From UBA10649 sp963793105 (GTDB lineage: Bacteria > Actinomycetota > Actinomycetes > S36-B12), in assembly GCA_963793105.1 (NCBI GenBank), contig CAWBZB010000008.1, forward strand, positions 124,001 through 188,000: a DNA stretch of 64,000 nucleotides. Reading direction: 5' to 3'. Of the stretch, positions 23,647 to 32,597 are shown piece by piece. Both the position numbers and the translations under genes were made by a program. The notes below the pieces were generated by a model. That model searched no databases. It saw only the letters and a list, made by a program, of their open reading frames with translations, and was not told where the DNA came from. The first letter of the stretch is position 1, and each line of letters begins with the position of its first letter.

Positions 23647-25779
23647 GTGACAATCCAGCCGCAGTCCCCACCGGCGCCGGTACCGGCGCCGGCGCAGGAG
23701 CCGGACGCAGCTCAGGCCCTGCCCGACGATCGGTTCCTGGACCGGGAGCTCTCCTGGCTGGCGTTCAACCAGCGGGTGCTCGAGCTCGCGGACGACGAGG
23801 ACCTCCCGCCGCTGGAGCGCGCGAAGTTCCTGGCCATCTTCGGCAGCAACCTCGACGAGTTCTTCATGGTTCGCGTCGCGGGCCTGAAGCGGCGCATCGC
23901 CACCGGGATCGCCGTGCGGGCCGCCAGCGGATTCACCGCACGCGAGGTCCTGGAGAACATCTGGCAACGCGCGTACGAGCTCCAGCGCGAGCAGGCCGAT
24001 CAGTTCCGGACCTCGGTCCTTCCGGACCTCGAGAACGAGGGCATCCAGCTGCTTCGATGGGAGGAGCTGACCCCGGCCGAGAAGGCCGAGATCGAGCTGT
24101 TCTTCGACGCCAAGGTCTTCCCTGTCCTCACGCCGCTCGCCGTGGACCCCTCCCATCCCTTCCCGTACATCAGCGGCCTGTCGCTCAATCTCGCCGTCGT
24201 GGTCCGCAACCCGGTCACCGGCAACGAGCTCTTCGCCCGCGTGAAGGTCCCTCCCCTCCTGCCCCGCTTCGTCGAGGTCGGCCCCGCTCGCTTCGTGCCC
24301 CTCGAGGACGTCATCGCGGCACACCTGCACACCCTGTTCCCGGGCATGGAGATCCAGCAGACGCACGCGTTCCGGGTCACGCGCAACGAGGACGTCGAGG
24401 TCGAGGAGGACGACGCCGAGAACCTCCTGCAGGCGCTCGAGCGCGAGCTCATGCGTCGTCGTTTCGGGCCGCCCGTGCGACTCGAGGTCGAGGAGTCGAT
24501 CGACCCGCACGTCCTCGAACTGCTCATCAGCGAGCTGGGCGTGAACGAGCTCGAGGTGTTCCGGCTCCCGGGCCCGCTGGACCTGACCGGCCTGTGGACC
24601 CTGTACGGCCTGGACCGCGACGACCTGAAGCAGCCCAAGTTCGTCCCGAAGACCTCGCGGCAGCTCAGCGAGGTGGAGTCCGCCAGCGCGCCGGACATCC
24701 TCTCCGTCGTGCGGGAGCGCGACGTCCTGCTCCACCACCCCTACGACTCGTTCTCCACGAGCGTGCAGCTGTTCCTCGAGCAGGCGGCCCGCGACCCGCA
24801 CGTCCTCGCGATCAAGCAGACCCTGTACCGCACATCCGGTGACTCGCCGATCGTCGATGCCCTCATCGACGCCGCCCAGGAGGGCAAGCAGGTCCTCGCA
24901 CTCGTCGAGATCAAGGCGCGGTTCGACGAGCAGAACAACATCGAGTGGGCGCGCAAGCTCGAGGAGTCCGGCGTGCACGTCGTGTACGGGCTGGTCGGGC
25001 TCAAGACCCACAGCAAGCTGTCGATGGTCGTGCGCGACGACGGCGACCAGCTGCGCCGCTACTGCCATATCGGCACGGGCAACTACCACCCCAAGACTGC
25101 TCGTCTCTACGAGGACTTCGGGCTGCTCACCTGCGACCCCGTCGTCGGCGAGGACGTCTCGAACCTGTTCAACGTGCTCTCCGGCTATTCGATGAACACG
25201 GAGTACGAGCGATTCCTCGTCGCCCCGCACTCGGTTCGCACCGGGCTGGTCGAGCGCATCGAACGCGAGATCGAGCATCATCGTGCCGGGAGGCCCAGCG
25301 GCATCCGGTTCAAGTGCAACTCCATCGTCGACGAGGGCATCATCGACGCCCTCTACGGCGCATCGCGGGCCGGTGTTCCCGTCGACGTCTGGGTCCGGGG
25401 CATCTGCGCGGTGCGACCGGGCGTGCCGGGCCTGAGTGAGAACATCCGCGTCATCAGCATCCTCGGCCGATTCCTCGAGCACTCGCGGGCCTACTGCTTC
25501 GGGAACGGCGGGAACCCAGAGGCGTGGATCGGCTCGGCCGACCTCATGCACCGCAACCTCGACCGCCGCGTCGAGACGCTGGTCCGACTCGTCGATCCCG
25601 AGGAGGTCGCCAACATCGAGTCCCTCTTCGACTTCGCCTACGACCCCGAGACGTCCTCCTGGCACCTGCTCCCGGACGGCACCTGGGAGCGCAGGCAGTT
25701 CGACGAGGACGGCGCTCGGCTGCGCGACTTCCAGGAGACGTTGATCGAGATCAAGCGCAAGCGGGGCTTCGCTCCGTGA
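23647..25779 (+). CDS. ppk: Polyphosphate kinase 1
   Basis: 710 residues. It makes polyphosphate from ATP via a phospho-histidine. The N domain (RFLDRELSWLAFNQRVLELA, FGSNLDEFFMVRVAGLKRR), head domain, and two C domains are all present. Active-site regions include LKTHSKLSMVVRDDGD and HIGTGNYHPKTARLYEDFG. It has a Pro/Ala-rich N-terminal extension. Its TGA overlaps the GTG of the CYTH-CHAD gene, and the NUDIX-phosphatase gene follows. Confidence 0.95.
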   Translation: MTIQPQSPPAPVPAPAQEPDAAQALPDDRFLDRELSWLAFNQRVLELADDEDLPPLERAKFLAIFGSNLDEFFMVRVAGLKRRIATGIAVRAASGFTAREVLENIWQRAYELQREQADQFRTSVLPDLENEGIQLLRWEELTPAEKAEIELFFDAKVFPVLTPLAVDPSHPFPYISGLSLNLAVVVRNPVTGNELFARVKVPPLLPRFVEVGPARFVPLEDVIAAHLHTLFPGMEIQQTHAFRVTRNEDVEVEEDDAENLLQALERELMRRRFGPPVRLEVEESIDPHVLELLISELGVNELEVFRLPGPLDLTGLWTLYGLDRDDLKQPKFVPKTSRQLSEVESASAPDILSVVRERDVLLHHPYDSFSTSVQLFLEQAARDPHVLAIKQTLYRTSGDSPIVDALIDAAQEGKQVLALVEIKARFDEQNNIEWARKLEESGVHVVYGLVGLKTHSKLSMVVRDDGDQLRRYCHIGTGNYHPKTARLYEDFGLLTCDPVVGEDVSNLFNVLSGYSMNTEYERFLVAPHSVRTGLVERIEREIEHHRAGRPSGIRFKCNSIVDEGIIDALYGASRAGVPVDVWVRGICAVRPGVPGLSENIRVISILGRFLEHSRAYCFGNGGNPEAWIGSADLMHRNLDRRVETLVRLVDPEEVANIESLFDFAYDPETSSWHLLPDGTWERRQFDEDGARLRDFQETLIEIKRKRGFAP

Positions 25780-27308
25780 CGACCCCCACCACCCACCGCG
25801 AGATCGAACGCAAGCTCAGGGTCCACGGCCTGTTCGACATGCCCGACCTCTCCGACGTGGCCGAACGGATCGACCGGCACGAGGCCTTCACCATGCGGGC
25901 GGTCTACCACGACACCCCCACGCTCTCCCTCTTCCGCTGGGGCATCACGCTCAGGCGCCGGGAGGGGGGAAGTGACGAGGGCTGGCACATGAAGCTGCCG
26001 GTGCCCGGAGTGGACGGGTCGGCGCGGGACGAGATGCGACTGCCGCTTGATGCCGGTCCCGTCGGGTCGGTTCCGGGCGCGTTCGTCGAGGTCATCGCCC
26101 CCCTGCTGCGGGAGCAGCCGCTGGACGCCGTCATCACGCTCTCGACCGAGCGCACCCCCACCGTGCTGCGGGACTCCGACGACCGCCCGCTGGTCGAGGT
26201 CGTGGACGACATCGTGTCCGTCTTCCACCAGGGACGCACCGTCAGCGTCTTCCGGGAGATCGAGGTCGAGGCGCTCGACGCCGAGGATCCCGCGTGCCTG
26301 TCCGCCATCGACCGGGTGGTGGACCTGCTGACGGGCCTGGGCGCCGAGCCCAGCTCCCTGAGCAAGGCGGCGAGCGCGCTGGGACCGCGGACCGCCGAGC
26401 CCCCGGACGTGCCCGAGCACCCCGTGCCCGGGCCGAGCGGCCTGGCCGTCGACGCGATCCGCTCGGTGCTCTCCCGGCATGTGCGACACCTCCTCATGGC
26501 GGACGTCGCCGTTCGACGCGACCTCCCGGACTCGGTGCACCAGATGAGGGTCGCGGCCAGGCGGCTGCGCAGCGCCCTCGCCACCTTCGCCCCGCTCCTC
26601 GACCCCGATGCCGCTGCGGCCCTCAAGGAGGAGCTGAAGTGGATGGCGAGCGAGCTCGGCGCGATCCGCGACACCGAGGTGATGCTCGACCGCCTCGACC
26701 GGCACGCCGGCCAGCTCCACGACGCGCAGGACACCGATCGCGCGCGAGCGGCGATCGACCCGCTCCTGACCGCGCGCCTCGCCGCCGCCCGGTCGAGCGC
26801 GCTCGCGGCCCTGCGCAGCGACCGGCACCAGCTGCTCGTCGACGACCTCATGGCCGCGGCGATCGATCCCCCCGTGGTGGACGCTGCCTACCGCCCCTGC
26901 GACGAGACGCTGCTGCCGCTGGTCGCCCGGACGTGGAAGCGGCTGGCCTCCGCCATCGCCGAGCTCGACCTCGAGGGCGAGAGCCTGCCGTGGCACCAGG
27001 CCCGGATCAAGGCGAAGCGCGCACGCTACGCCTCCGAGTCCGTCTCCGAGATCTTCGGCAAGGACATGAGGCGGCTGGCCTCCCGGCTCACCGCAGTCAC
27101 CGAGCTCCTCGGCGACCACCAGGACGCCCATGTCGCCCAGACGATCATCCGGGAACTGGCCTCCCACCCGGACACCGACGGGATGACGGGGCTGTCGCTC
27201 GGTCTACTGCACGAGTACGAGTCCGAGGTCGAGATGGTCGACCGGCTCCGCTTCGTGAAGGTGTGGCCGGCGACCCGCCGGGCGGCCCGCAAGGCGGGGG
27301 TCGGCTGA
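25776..27308 (+). CDS. CYTH-CHAD two-domain protein
   Basis: 510 residues. The CYTH domain (about 1-205) starts with the ExExK motif in HREIERKLRV and is a triphosphate tunnel fold. The CHAD domain (about 225-500) is helical with conserved histidines and basic residues, for example HQMRVAARRLRSALATF and WHQARIKAKRARYASE. CHAD domains bind polyphosphate and CYTH domains often hydrolyse triphosphates. Coupling to ppk by a GTGA overlap fits a role in polyphosphate handling. Confidence 0.9.
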   Translation: MTTPTTHREIERKLRVHGLFDMPDLSDVAERIDRHEAFTMRAVYHDTPTLSLFRWGITLRRREGGSDEGWHMKLPVPGVDGSARDEMRLPLDAGPVGSVPGAFVEVIAPLLREQPLDAVITLSTERTPTVLRDSDDRPLVEVVDDIVSVFHQGRTVSVFREIEVEALDAEDPACLSAIDRVVDLLTGLGAEPSSLSKAASALGPRTAEPPDVPEHPVPGPSGLAVDAIRSVLSRHVRHLLMADVAVRRDLPDSVHQMRVAARRLRSALATFAPLLDPDAAAALKEELKWMASELGAIRDTEVMLDRLDRHAGQLHDAQDTDRARAAIDPLLTARLAAARSSALAALRSDRHQLLVDDLMAAAIDPPVVDAAYRPCDETLLPLVARTWKRLASAIAELDLEGESLPWHQARIKAKRARYASESVSEIFGKDMRRLASRLTAVTELLGDHQDAHVAQTIIRELASHPDTDGMTGLSLGLLHEYESEVEMVDRLRFVKVWPATRRAARKAGVG

Positions 27309-27312
27309 GCCC

Positions 27313-28239
27313 ATGACCACTGAGCCCCCCATCCGCGCGGCGGGTGTCGTCCTCGTACGCGACCATGACGGTCGAGAGGAGTTCCTCGTCGTGCACCGAC
27401 CCGGCCGAGAGGACTGGTCCCTTCCCAAGGGCAAGCTCCTCCCGGGCGAGCATGTGGTGATGGCGGCCGTGCGCGAGTGCGATGAGGAGAGCGGCTTCAC
27501 GCCGCTGCTGCAGGCGCCGCTGCCGATGCAGTCGTACAGCGTCTCGAGCCGGCCGAAGGTGGTCAACTACTGGCGGGCGCGCGTGCGCACCGACGAGGGC
27601 TTCGCCCCGGACGACGAGGTGGACCAGATCCGCTGGGTGCCGGTCGACGAGGCGCGTGGACTGCTCACCTACCCCTCCGAGGTACGCCTGGTCGATCACG
27701 CCGTCGCCGTCCAGGACAGCGTGCCGTTGGTCATCCTGCGGCACACGCAGGCGATGAAGCGGGCCCAGTTCGACGGCAGCGTCGACGCGGAGCGACCGCT
27801 GACCGGCAAGGGCCGGTCGCAGAGCAAGGCACTCATCCCGCTGCTCGACGCGTTCGGCGTCACGACCGTGCACGCGAGCAGCGCCCGCCGATGCACCGAG
27901 ACCGTCACCCGGCTCGCCAAGCAGCTCGGGACGGAGGTCCACGCGGAGCCGCTGCTCACCGAGGAGGGCCACGAGCACGACCCCCGCGACGCAGCCGCCC
28001 GGGCGATCGAACTGGCGATGACGCCCCAGCCACTGGTGCTGTGCACCCATCGGCCGGTGCTGCCGACCATCCTGGACTCGATGGCCGTGGCCCTGGGTGT
28101 CAGCCTCGAGGACCCGCGATGGACCCGGGCCTGGACCCCCAAGCTCCCACCGGGCGGCTTCATCGTCGTGCACCGGGTGTTCTCGGACGACGGGCAGGTG
28201 CGGGTCGTGGGTGTCGAGGGGCACACCCTTCATGACTAG
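27313..28239 (+). CDS. NUDIX hydrolase fused to histidine phosphatase (MutT1-like)
   Basis: 308 residues. The N-terminal NUDIX domain has the full box: GKLLPGEHVVMAAVRECDEE followed by SGF. The C-terminal domain is a histidine phosphatase with VILRHTQAMKR (catalytic RH), ASSARRCTETVTRLA and LCTHRPVLPTIL. Mycobacterial MutT1 has the same layout and degrades 8-oxo-GTP or diadenosine polyphosphates; its gene also lies by ppk. It starts 4 bases after the CYTH-CHAD stop. Confidence 0.88.
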   Translation: MTTEPPIRAAGVVLVRDHDGREEFLVVHRPGREDWSLPKGKLLPGEHVVMAAVRECDEESGFTPLLQAPLPMQSYSVSSRPKVVNYWRARVRTDEGFAPDDEVDQIRWVPVDEARGLLTYPSEVRLVDHAVAVQDSVPLVILRHTQAMKRAQFDGSVDAERPLTGKGRSQSKALIPLLDAFGVTTVHASSARRCTETVTRLAKQLGTEVHAEPLLTEEGHEHDPRDAAARAIELAMTPQPLVLCTHRPVLPTILDSMAVALGVSLEDPRWTRAWTPKLPPGGFIVVHRVFSDDGQVRVVGVEGHTLHD

Positions 28240-28271
28240 TGGCGCGGTGCCGCCCGTGATCCACTAGCACC

Positions 28272-29059
28272 ATGACGATCCGCACCCGGATGGCGGTCGC
28301 CACCCTCACGGTCGCGTGCTTCGCGAGCCTCATCGGCTGCGGCACGCCGAGGGTGGAGCCCGGCAGCACGCCCAGCGCGGCCGCTCTGGTCCTCCCCACC
28401 CCGGCGGCGAGCGACTTCGTCTCCACGGTCATGCGGACCCGGGTGCTCGGCACGGCCGAGCTGACCGTGGACGTCACCACCACCACGCCCGACGGCACCA
28501 CCCGCCTGACCGGCTCGGGGCCGGCCGGCATCAGCCAGGGCTACGGCGGGCTGACGTGGGTCACCGACAACGGCGAGACCTTCACGGAGATCTCGAACGG
28601 GAAGGGACTCTTCGTGCAGACCGGCGGGTCAGACGGGATGTGGACGAAGCTGGCCCGACAAGGAGTCGACGCCCACCGGGCGGCTCGCCGACCCGCTGCG
28701 CGGTCTCGGCACGGCCATGTCGGTGGTGCGCGAGGGGACGGAGCGGCTCGACGATGCCACGGTCGTGCGCTACACGGCCCGGATCCCAGCCGGTCCTGAC
28801 TCGCTGTCCTTGATGGGGCTGACGGACGACCAGGTCGCCGCGCTCGGGGACTCGTGGGCGGGTGAGTGGATCGATCTCACCATCCTGGTCGACTCGCGCG
28901 GCCGGATCGTGCAGGTCGAGCGATCCGTGGATCTGCCCGACGCTCCCGGCGGCCCGGTCTCCGCCATCGACGATGACGACGCTGGAGGACTTCAGCAGGA
29001 CGATCGACCTCGAGCCGCCGCCGACCGAGAGCGTGACCGAGGCGTCCTCCTCCGCATAG
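28272..29059 (+). pseudogene. Lipoprotein gene with two +1 frame breaks
   Basis: The first part encodes a lipoprotein signal peptide (TVACFASLIGCGTP, lipobox LIGC) and a beta-rich mature region up to MWTKLARQ near 28660. The continuation (STPTGRLADPLRGLGTAMSV ... GRIVQVERSVDLPDAPGGPV) lies in the next frame. The end (TLEDFSRTIDLEPPPTESVT, stop at 29059) lies in the third frame, after a break near 28975. Each break needs one extra base or two missing. The pattern recalls LppX/LprG-type mycobacterial lipoproteins, but family membership is uncertain. Confidence 0.65.
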
Positions 29060-29086
29060 CCGCGCGGTGGACGCGCCCACCGCGTG

Positions 29087-30310
29087 TCACAGGGTCGCGG
29101 TGACGCCCTTTCCCAGGCAGACGACGCCGCCTTCGCTCACGGTGTAGCGATCATGGTCGCGATCGAGGTCGACGCCGATCTGGGCACCGTCGGGGACGAC
29201 GACGTTCTTGTCCAGGATGGCCCGTCGCACGACGGCATTGCGTCCGATCCGCACCCCGGGCATCACGACGCTCCCCTCGACGTAGGCCCCCGCATCGACG
29301 GAGACGCTGGTCGCGAGCACCGAGGTGCGCACATGGGCCCCGGAGATGATCGTCCCCGCCCCCACCATCGACTCGTGCGCGTTGCCGCCCTCGACGAACT
29401 TCGCCGGCGGCAGCGGCGGCAGGTTGGACAGGATCGGCCAGCGCCGGTTGTACAGGTTGAAGATCGGGTGCACGGAGACGAGGTCCATGTGGGCATCGTG
29501 GTAGCTGTCGAGCGTGCCGACGTCGCGCCAGTAGCCATGGTCGCGCTCGGCCGCCCCGGGCACGACGTTCTCGGCGAAGTCGTAGACCTGCGCCTCGCCC
29601 TGCTCGGTGAGCATGGGGATGATGTTGCCCCCCATGTCGTGCACCGACGCGGGGTCGGCCGCGTCCGCCTTGAGCACCTCGAGGAGCGCGTCGGTGCTGA
29701 ACACGTAGTTGCCCATGGAGACGTAGCAGTTCTCGTCGTCGCCCGGGATGGTCGGCGGGTCGGCGGGCTTCTCCAGGAAGTTCGCGATGCGACGCCCGTC
29801 GGGCTCCATCTGGATGATCCCGAAGTCGCTCGATATCGCCTTGGGCATCCGGATCCCGGCCACCGTGACCCCGGCGCCGCTGTCGATGTGCGCCTGGACC
29901 ATCTGCATCGGGTCCATCCGGTAGACGTGATCCGCTCCGAACACCACGACATAGTCCGGCGCCTCGTCGTACACCAGGTTGAGGCTCTGGAAGATGGCAT
30001 CGGCGCTTCCGGTGTACCAGCGGGGGCCGAGGCGCTGCTGGGCCGGGACCGGGGTCACGTAGTCGCCCAGGAGGGTCGGCATGCGCCACGTCTGGGTGAT
30101 GTGCCGGTCGAGGCTGTGCGACTTGTACTGCGTCAGGACGCAGACGCGGCGCAGGCCCGCGTTGATGAGGTTGGAGAGCACGAAGTCGATCAGGCGGTAC
30201 GAGCCCCCGAAGGGCACGGCCGGCTTGGCCCGATCGGCGGTCAGCGGCATCAGGCGCTTGCCCTCCCCGCCAGCGAGCACCATCGCCAGGACATGCGGGT
30301 TCGAAGTCAC
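29087..30310 (-). CDS. glgC: Glucose-1-phosphate adenylyltransferase
   Basis: 407 residues. It makes ADP-glucose for glycogen and related alpha-glucans. Visible are AMVLAGGEGKRLMPLTADRAK (nucleotide-binding), PAVPFGGSYRLIDFVLSNL, TGSADAIFQSL, FGADHVYRMD, and a C-terminal left-handed beta-helix with NAVVRRAILDKNVVVPDG. The ATG at 30308-30310 faces the divergent glgA gene across 67 bases, the usual actinobacterial arrangement. Confidence 0.95.
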   Translation of the reverse strand: MTSNPHVLAMVLAGGEGKRLMPLTADRAKPAVPFGGSYRLIDFVLSNLINAGLRRVCVLTQYKSHSLDRHITQTWRMPTLLGDYVTPVPAQQRLGPRWYTGSADAIFQSLNLVYDEAPDYVVVFGADHVYRMDPMQMVQAHIDSGAGVTVAGIRMPKAISSDFGIIQMEPDGRRIANFLEKPADPPTIPGDDENCYVSMGNYVFSTDALLEVLKADAADPASVHDMGGNIIPMLTEQGEAQVYDFAENVVPGAAERDHGYWRDVGTLDSYHDAHMDLVSVHPIFNLYNRRWPILSNLPPLPPAKFVEGGNAHESMVGAGTIISGAHVRTSVLATSVSVDAGAYVEGSVVMPGVRIGRNAVVRRAILDKNVVVPDGAQIGVDLDRDHDRYTVSEGGVVCLGKGVTATL

Positions 30311-30377
30311 CCCTGAACCCTAGCCCCACTTGGACGGTCCCACGCCGGCTTGCACGCAGTACCTCTAGGCTCAGGCC

Positions 30378-31541
30378 GTGCGCATCGGAATGCTGACCCG
30401 TGAATGGCCGCCGGACGTCTACGGAGGAGCCGGCGTTCACGTCGAGCACCTGGCCGCCGAGCTCCGGAAGAAGATCGAGGTGGACGTCCACTGCTTCGGT
30501 GAGCCGCGACCCGACGCACGCGGGCATGCGGTCCCGGCCGCGCTCCTCGGCGCGAACCAGGCGATCCAGACGCTCGGCGTCGATCTCGAGATGGTCGATG
30601 CCGCCGCCGGCGTCGACCTGCTGCACTCGCACAGCTGGTACGCGAACATGGGCGGCCACATCGGCGCCCTCCTCTACGGCATCCCGCACGTGCTCACCGC
30701 CCACTCGCTGGAGCCCCTGCGGCCGTGGAAGGAGGAGCAGCTCGGCGGCGGCTACCGGGTGTCCTCCTGGATCGAGCGCACCGCCTACGAGGGCGCCGCC
30801 CGCATCATCGCGGTGAGCCACGGCATGCGCGCCGACGTGCTCGCGGCCTACCCGGACGTCGACCCCGACCGGGTCGTCGTGGTCCACAACGGCATCGACA
30901 CCGCCGTCTACCGTCCCGATCCGGACGCCGCGACGCTGGACGAGTTCGGCATCGACCCGACCCGCCCCTACGTGCTGTTCGTGGGACGCATCACCCGGCA
31001 GAAGGGCATCGTCCATCTCGTCAACGCGGCCCGCATGTTCGACGACGGGGTCCAGCTCGTCCTGTGCGCCTCCTCCCCCGACACCGTGGAGATCGGCGAG
31101 GAGACCGCCGCCGCGGTGGACCAGCTGCGCGCCGAGCGAGGCGAGTCCAGCGTGGTCTGGGTGCAGGACCAGGTGCCCCGCCCCAAGCTGATCCAGCTGT
31201 TCACGCAGGCCCTCGCGTTCGTGTGCCCGTCGATCTACGAGCCGCTCGGGATCGTCAACCTCGAGGCCATGGCCTGCGAGACCGCCGTCGTGGCCTCGGC
31301 AGTGGGCGGCATCCCCGAGGTCGTCGTCGAGGGCGAGACGGGACTCCTCGTGCCGTACGACTCGGCCGAGCCGCGCGCGTTCGAGCACGCCTTCGCCGAC
31401 GCCGTCAACGTGATCGCCGCCGACCCGGCCCGGGCGCGTTCCATGGGGGCGGCCGGGCGCGCACGGGCGGTCAGCGACTTCGGCTGGGACGCCATCGCCG
31501 ACCAGACGATCGCGGTGTACGAGGCTGCCCTCGGCACGTGA
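30378..31541 (+). CDS. glgA: Glycogen synthase / ADP-glucose-dependent glycosyltransferase (GlgA/GlgM type)
   Basis: 387 residues, GT4 family. MLTREWPPDVYGGAGVHVEHL is the N-terminal glycan-binding motif, followed by HSHSWYANMGG, LTAHSLEPLRPWK and SIYEPLGIVNLEAMACETAVV (EX7E). Proteins of this length in actinobacteria are annotated GlgA and in mycobacteria include GlgM, which makes maltose-1-phosphate, so acceptor specificity is uncertain. The GTG is 6 bases after TAGGCT, a probable leaderless start. Confidence 0.88.
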   Translation: MRIGMLTREWPPDVYGGAGVHVEHLAAELRKKIEVDVHCFGEPRPDARGHAVPAALLGANQAIQTLGVDLEMVDAAAGVDLLHSHSWYANMGGHIGALLYGIPHVLTAHSLEPLRPWKEEQLGGGYRVSSWIERTAYEGAARIIAVSHGMRADVLAAYPDVDPDRVVVVHNGIDTAVYRPDPDAATLDEFGIDPTRPYVLFVGRITRQKGIVHLVNAARMFDDGVQLVLCASSPDTVEIGEETAAAVDQLRAERGESSVVWVQDQVPRPKLIQLFTQALAFVCPSIYEPLGIVNLEAMACETAVVASAVGGIPEVVVEGETGLLVPYDSAEPRAFEHAFADAVNVIAADPARARSMGAAGRARAVSDFGWDAIADQTIAVYEAALGT

Positions 31542-32497
31542 GCGACCTCGCTGAGCCGATCCCCGGAGTAGTCCTAGGACGCCAACCCCGACCCGCCGCC
31601 GGCTACCTGCTGTGCATGGGGGCCGCGGTCCTGTTCGCCATCAACGGCACGGTCTCCAAGTCGATCCTCATCAGCGGCATCGACCCGACGCGACTGTCCC
31701 AGCTCCGCGTGACCGCGGCCTTCCTCATCCTCCTGCTCGTTGTCGCCGTCGTGCGCCCCTCGGCGCTGAGGATCCGCCGGGACGAGATCGGGATCCTGCT
31801 CGCCTTCGGCATCCTCGGCGTCGCGATGACGCAGTACCTCTACTTCGTCGCCATCAAGCTGCTCCCGGTGGGCGTCGCCCTCCTCATCGAGTTCACCGCG
31901 CCCATCATGGTCGCGCTGTGGTTCCGGTTCGGGATGCATGAGGCGGTCAAGCGCCAGGTGTGGGTCGGACTCGTTCTCGCCCTCACCGGGCTGGCGCTCG
32001 TCGGCCAGGTCTGGCTCGGCTTCTCCCTGGACACCCTCGGCGTCATGGCCGCCTTCGGGGCCGCCGCTGCCCTGGCCGTGTACTTCCTGCTCGGGGATCG
32101 ACAGGTCCGCCGCCCCGAGCCGCGCGATCCGGTGTCGCTGACCATGTGGGGGTTCGGAGCCGCCGCCCTGTTCTGGGCGGTCGCCCAGCCGTGGTGGTCC
32201 TTCCCCTGGACGGAACTGAGCGGCGACGGCTACCCCCTCGGGACCGACAGCGCGGCAGTGTCGCTGTGGACCCTCGCCCTGTGGATGATCGTCCTGGGAA
32301 CGGTCGTGCCGTTCTGGCTCGAGGTCGAGGCGCTGCGCAACATCCGCGCCTCCCAGGCCTCGGTGATCGGCATGACCGAGCCGCTCGTCGCCAGCGCCAT
32401 CGCATGGGTGGCCCTGGGGGAGGTCCTCACGGCCGTGCAGATCGTGGGCGCCGTCATCGTGCTCGCCGGGGTCTACGTCGCCGAACGCTCCCGGTAG
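31538..32497 (+). CDS. EamA-family (DMT) transporter
   Basis: 319 residues with ten hydrophobic segments arranged as two EamA repeats: GYLLCMGAAVLFAINGTVSK begins the first, and LTMWGFGAAALFWAVAQPWW the second. IGMTEPLVASAIAWVALGE near the end is the classic EamA signature. It is probably a metabolite exporter of the cytoplasmic membrane. The GTG overlaps the glgA stop. A 25-base tandem duplication separates it from the convergent aldehyde dehydrogenase gene. Confidence 0.88.
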   Translation: MSDLAEPIPGVVLGRQPRPAAGYLLCMGAAVLFAINGTVSKSILISGIDPTRLSQLRVTAAFLILLLVVAVVRPSALRIRRDEIGILLAFGILGVAMTQYLYFVAIKLLPVGVALLIEFTAPIMVALWFRFGMHEAVKRQVWVGLVLALTGLALVGQVWLGFSLDTLGVMAAFGAAAALAVYFLLGDRQVRRPEPRDPVSLTMWGFGAAALFWAVAQPWWSFPWTELSGDGYPLGTDSAAVSLWTLALWMIVLGTVVPFWLEVEALRNIRASQASVIGMTEPLVASAIAWVALGEVLTAVQIVGAVIVLAGVYVAERSR

Positions 32498-32547
32498 CAC
32501 GGTCGCCGAGCAGTCGGCCACCATGATGCTGCTCGGCGTGAACCTGG

Positions 32548-32597
32548 GGCCGGCCCGCTACGCCCTCAGGACGGCCGGCCCGCTACGCCCTCAGGAC
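32548..32597. repeat. 25-base perfect tandem duplication at the end of the aldehyde dehydrogenase gene
   Basis: The unit (32548-32572) is repeated exactly at 32573-32597. The second copy contains the last codons and stop of the aldehyde dehydrogenase gene on the minus strand, and the first copy lies just beyond it. It does not change the protein. Like the 20317 duplication it has a 25-base period, although the sequences differ. Confidence 0.75.

Noticed and set aside
21805..25665. A 1286-codon open frame on the minus strand
   Set aside because: It lies opposite glnR, mshD and ppk, has no protein-like motifs and is the expected antisense shadow of GC-rich codons.
28235..28268. CTAGTGG...CCACTAG inverted repeat before the broken lipoprotein gene
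   Set aside because: Arms are only 7 bases with an 18-base gap; too weak to call a terminator or operator.
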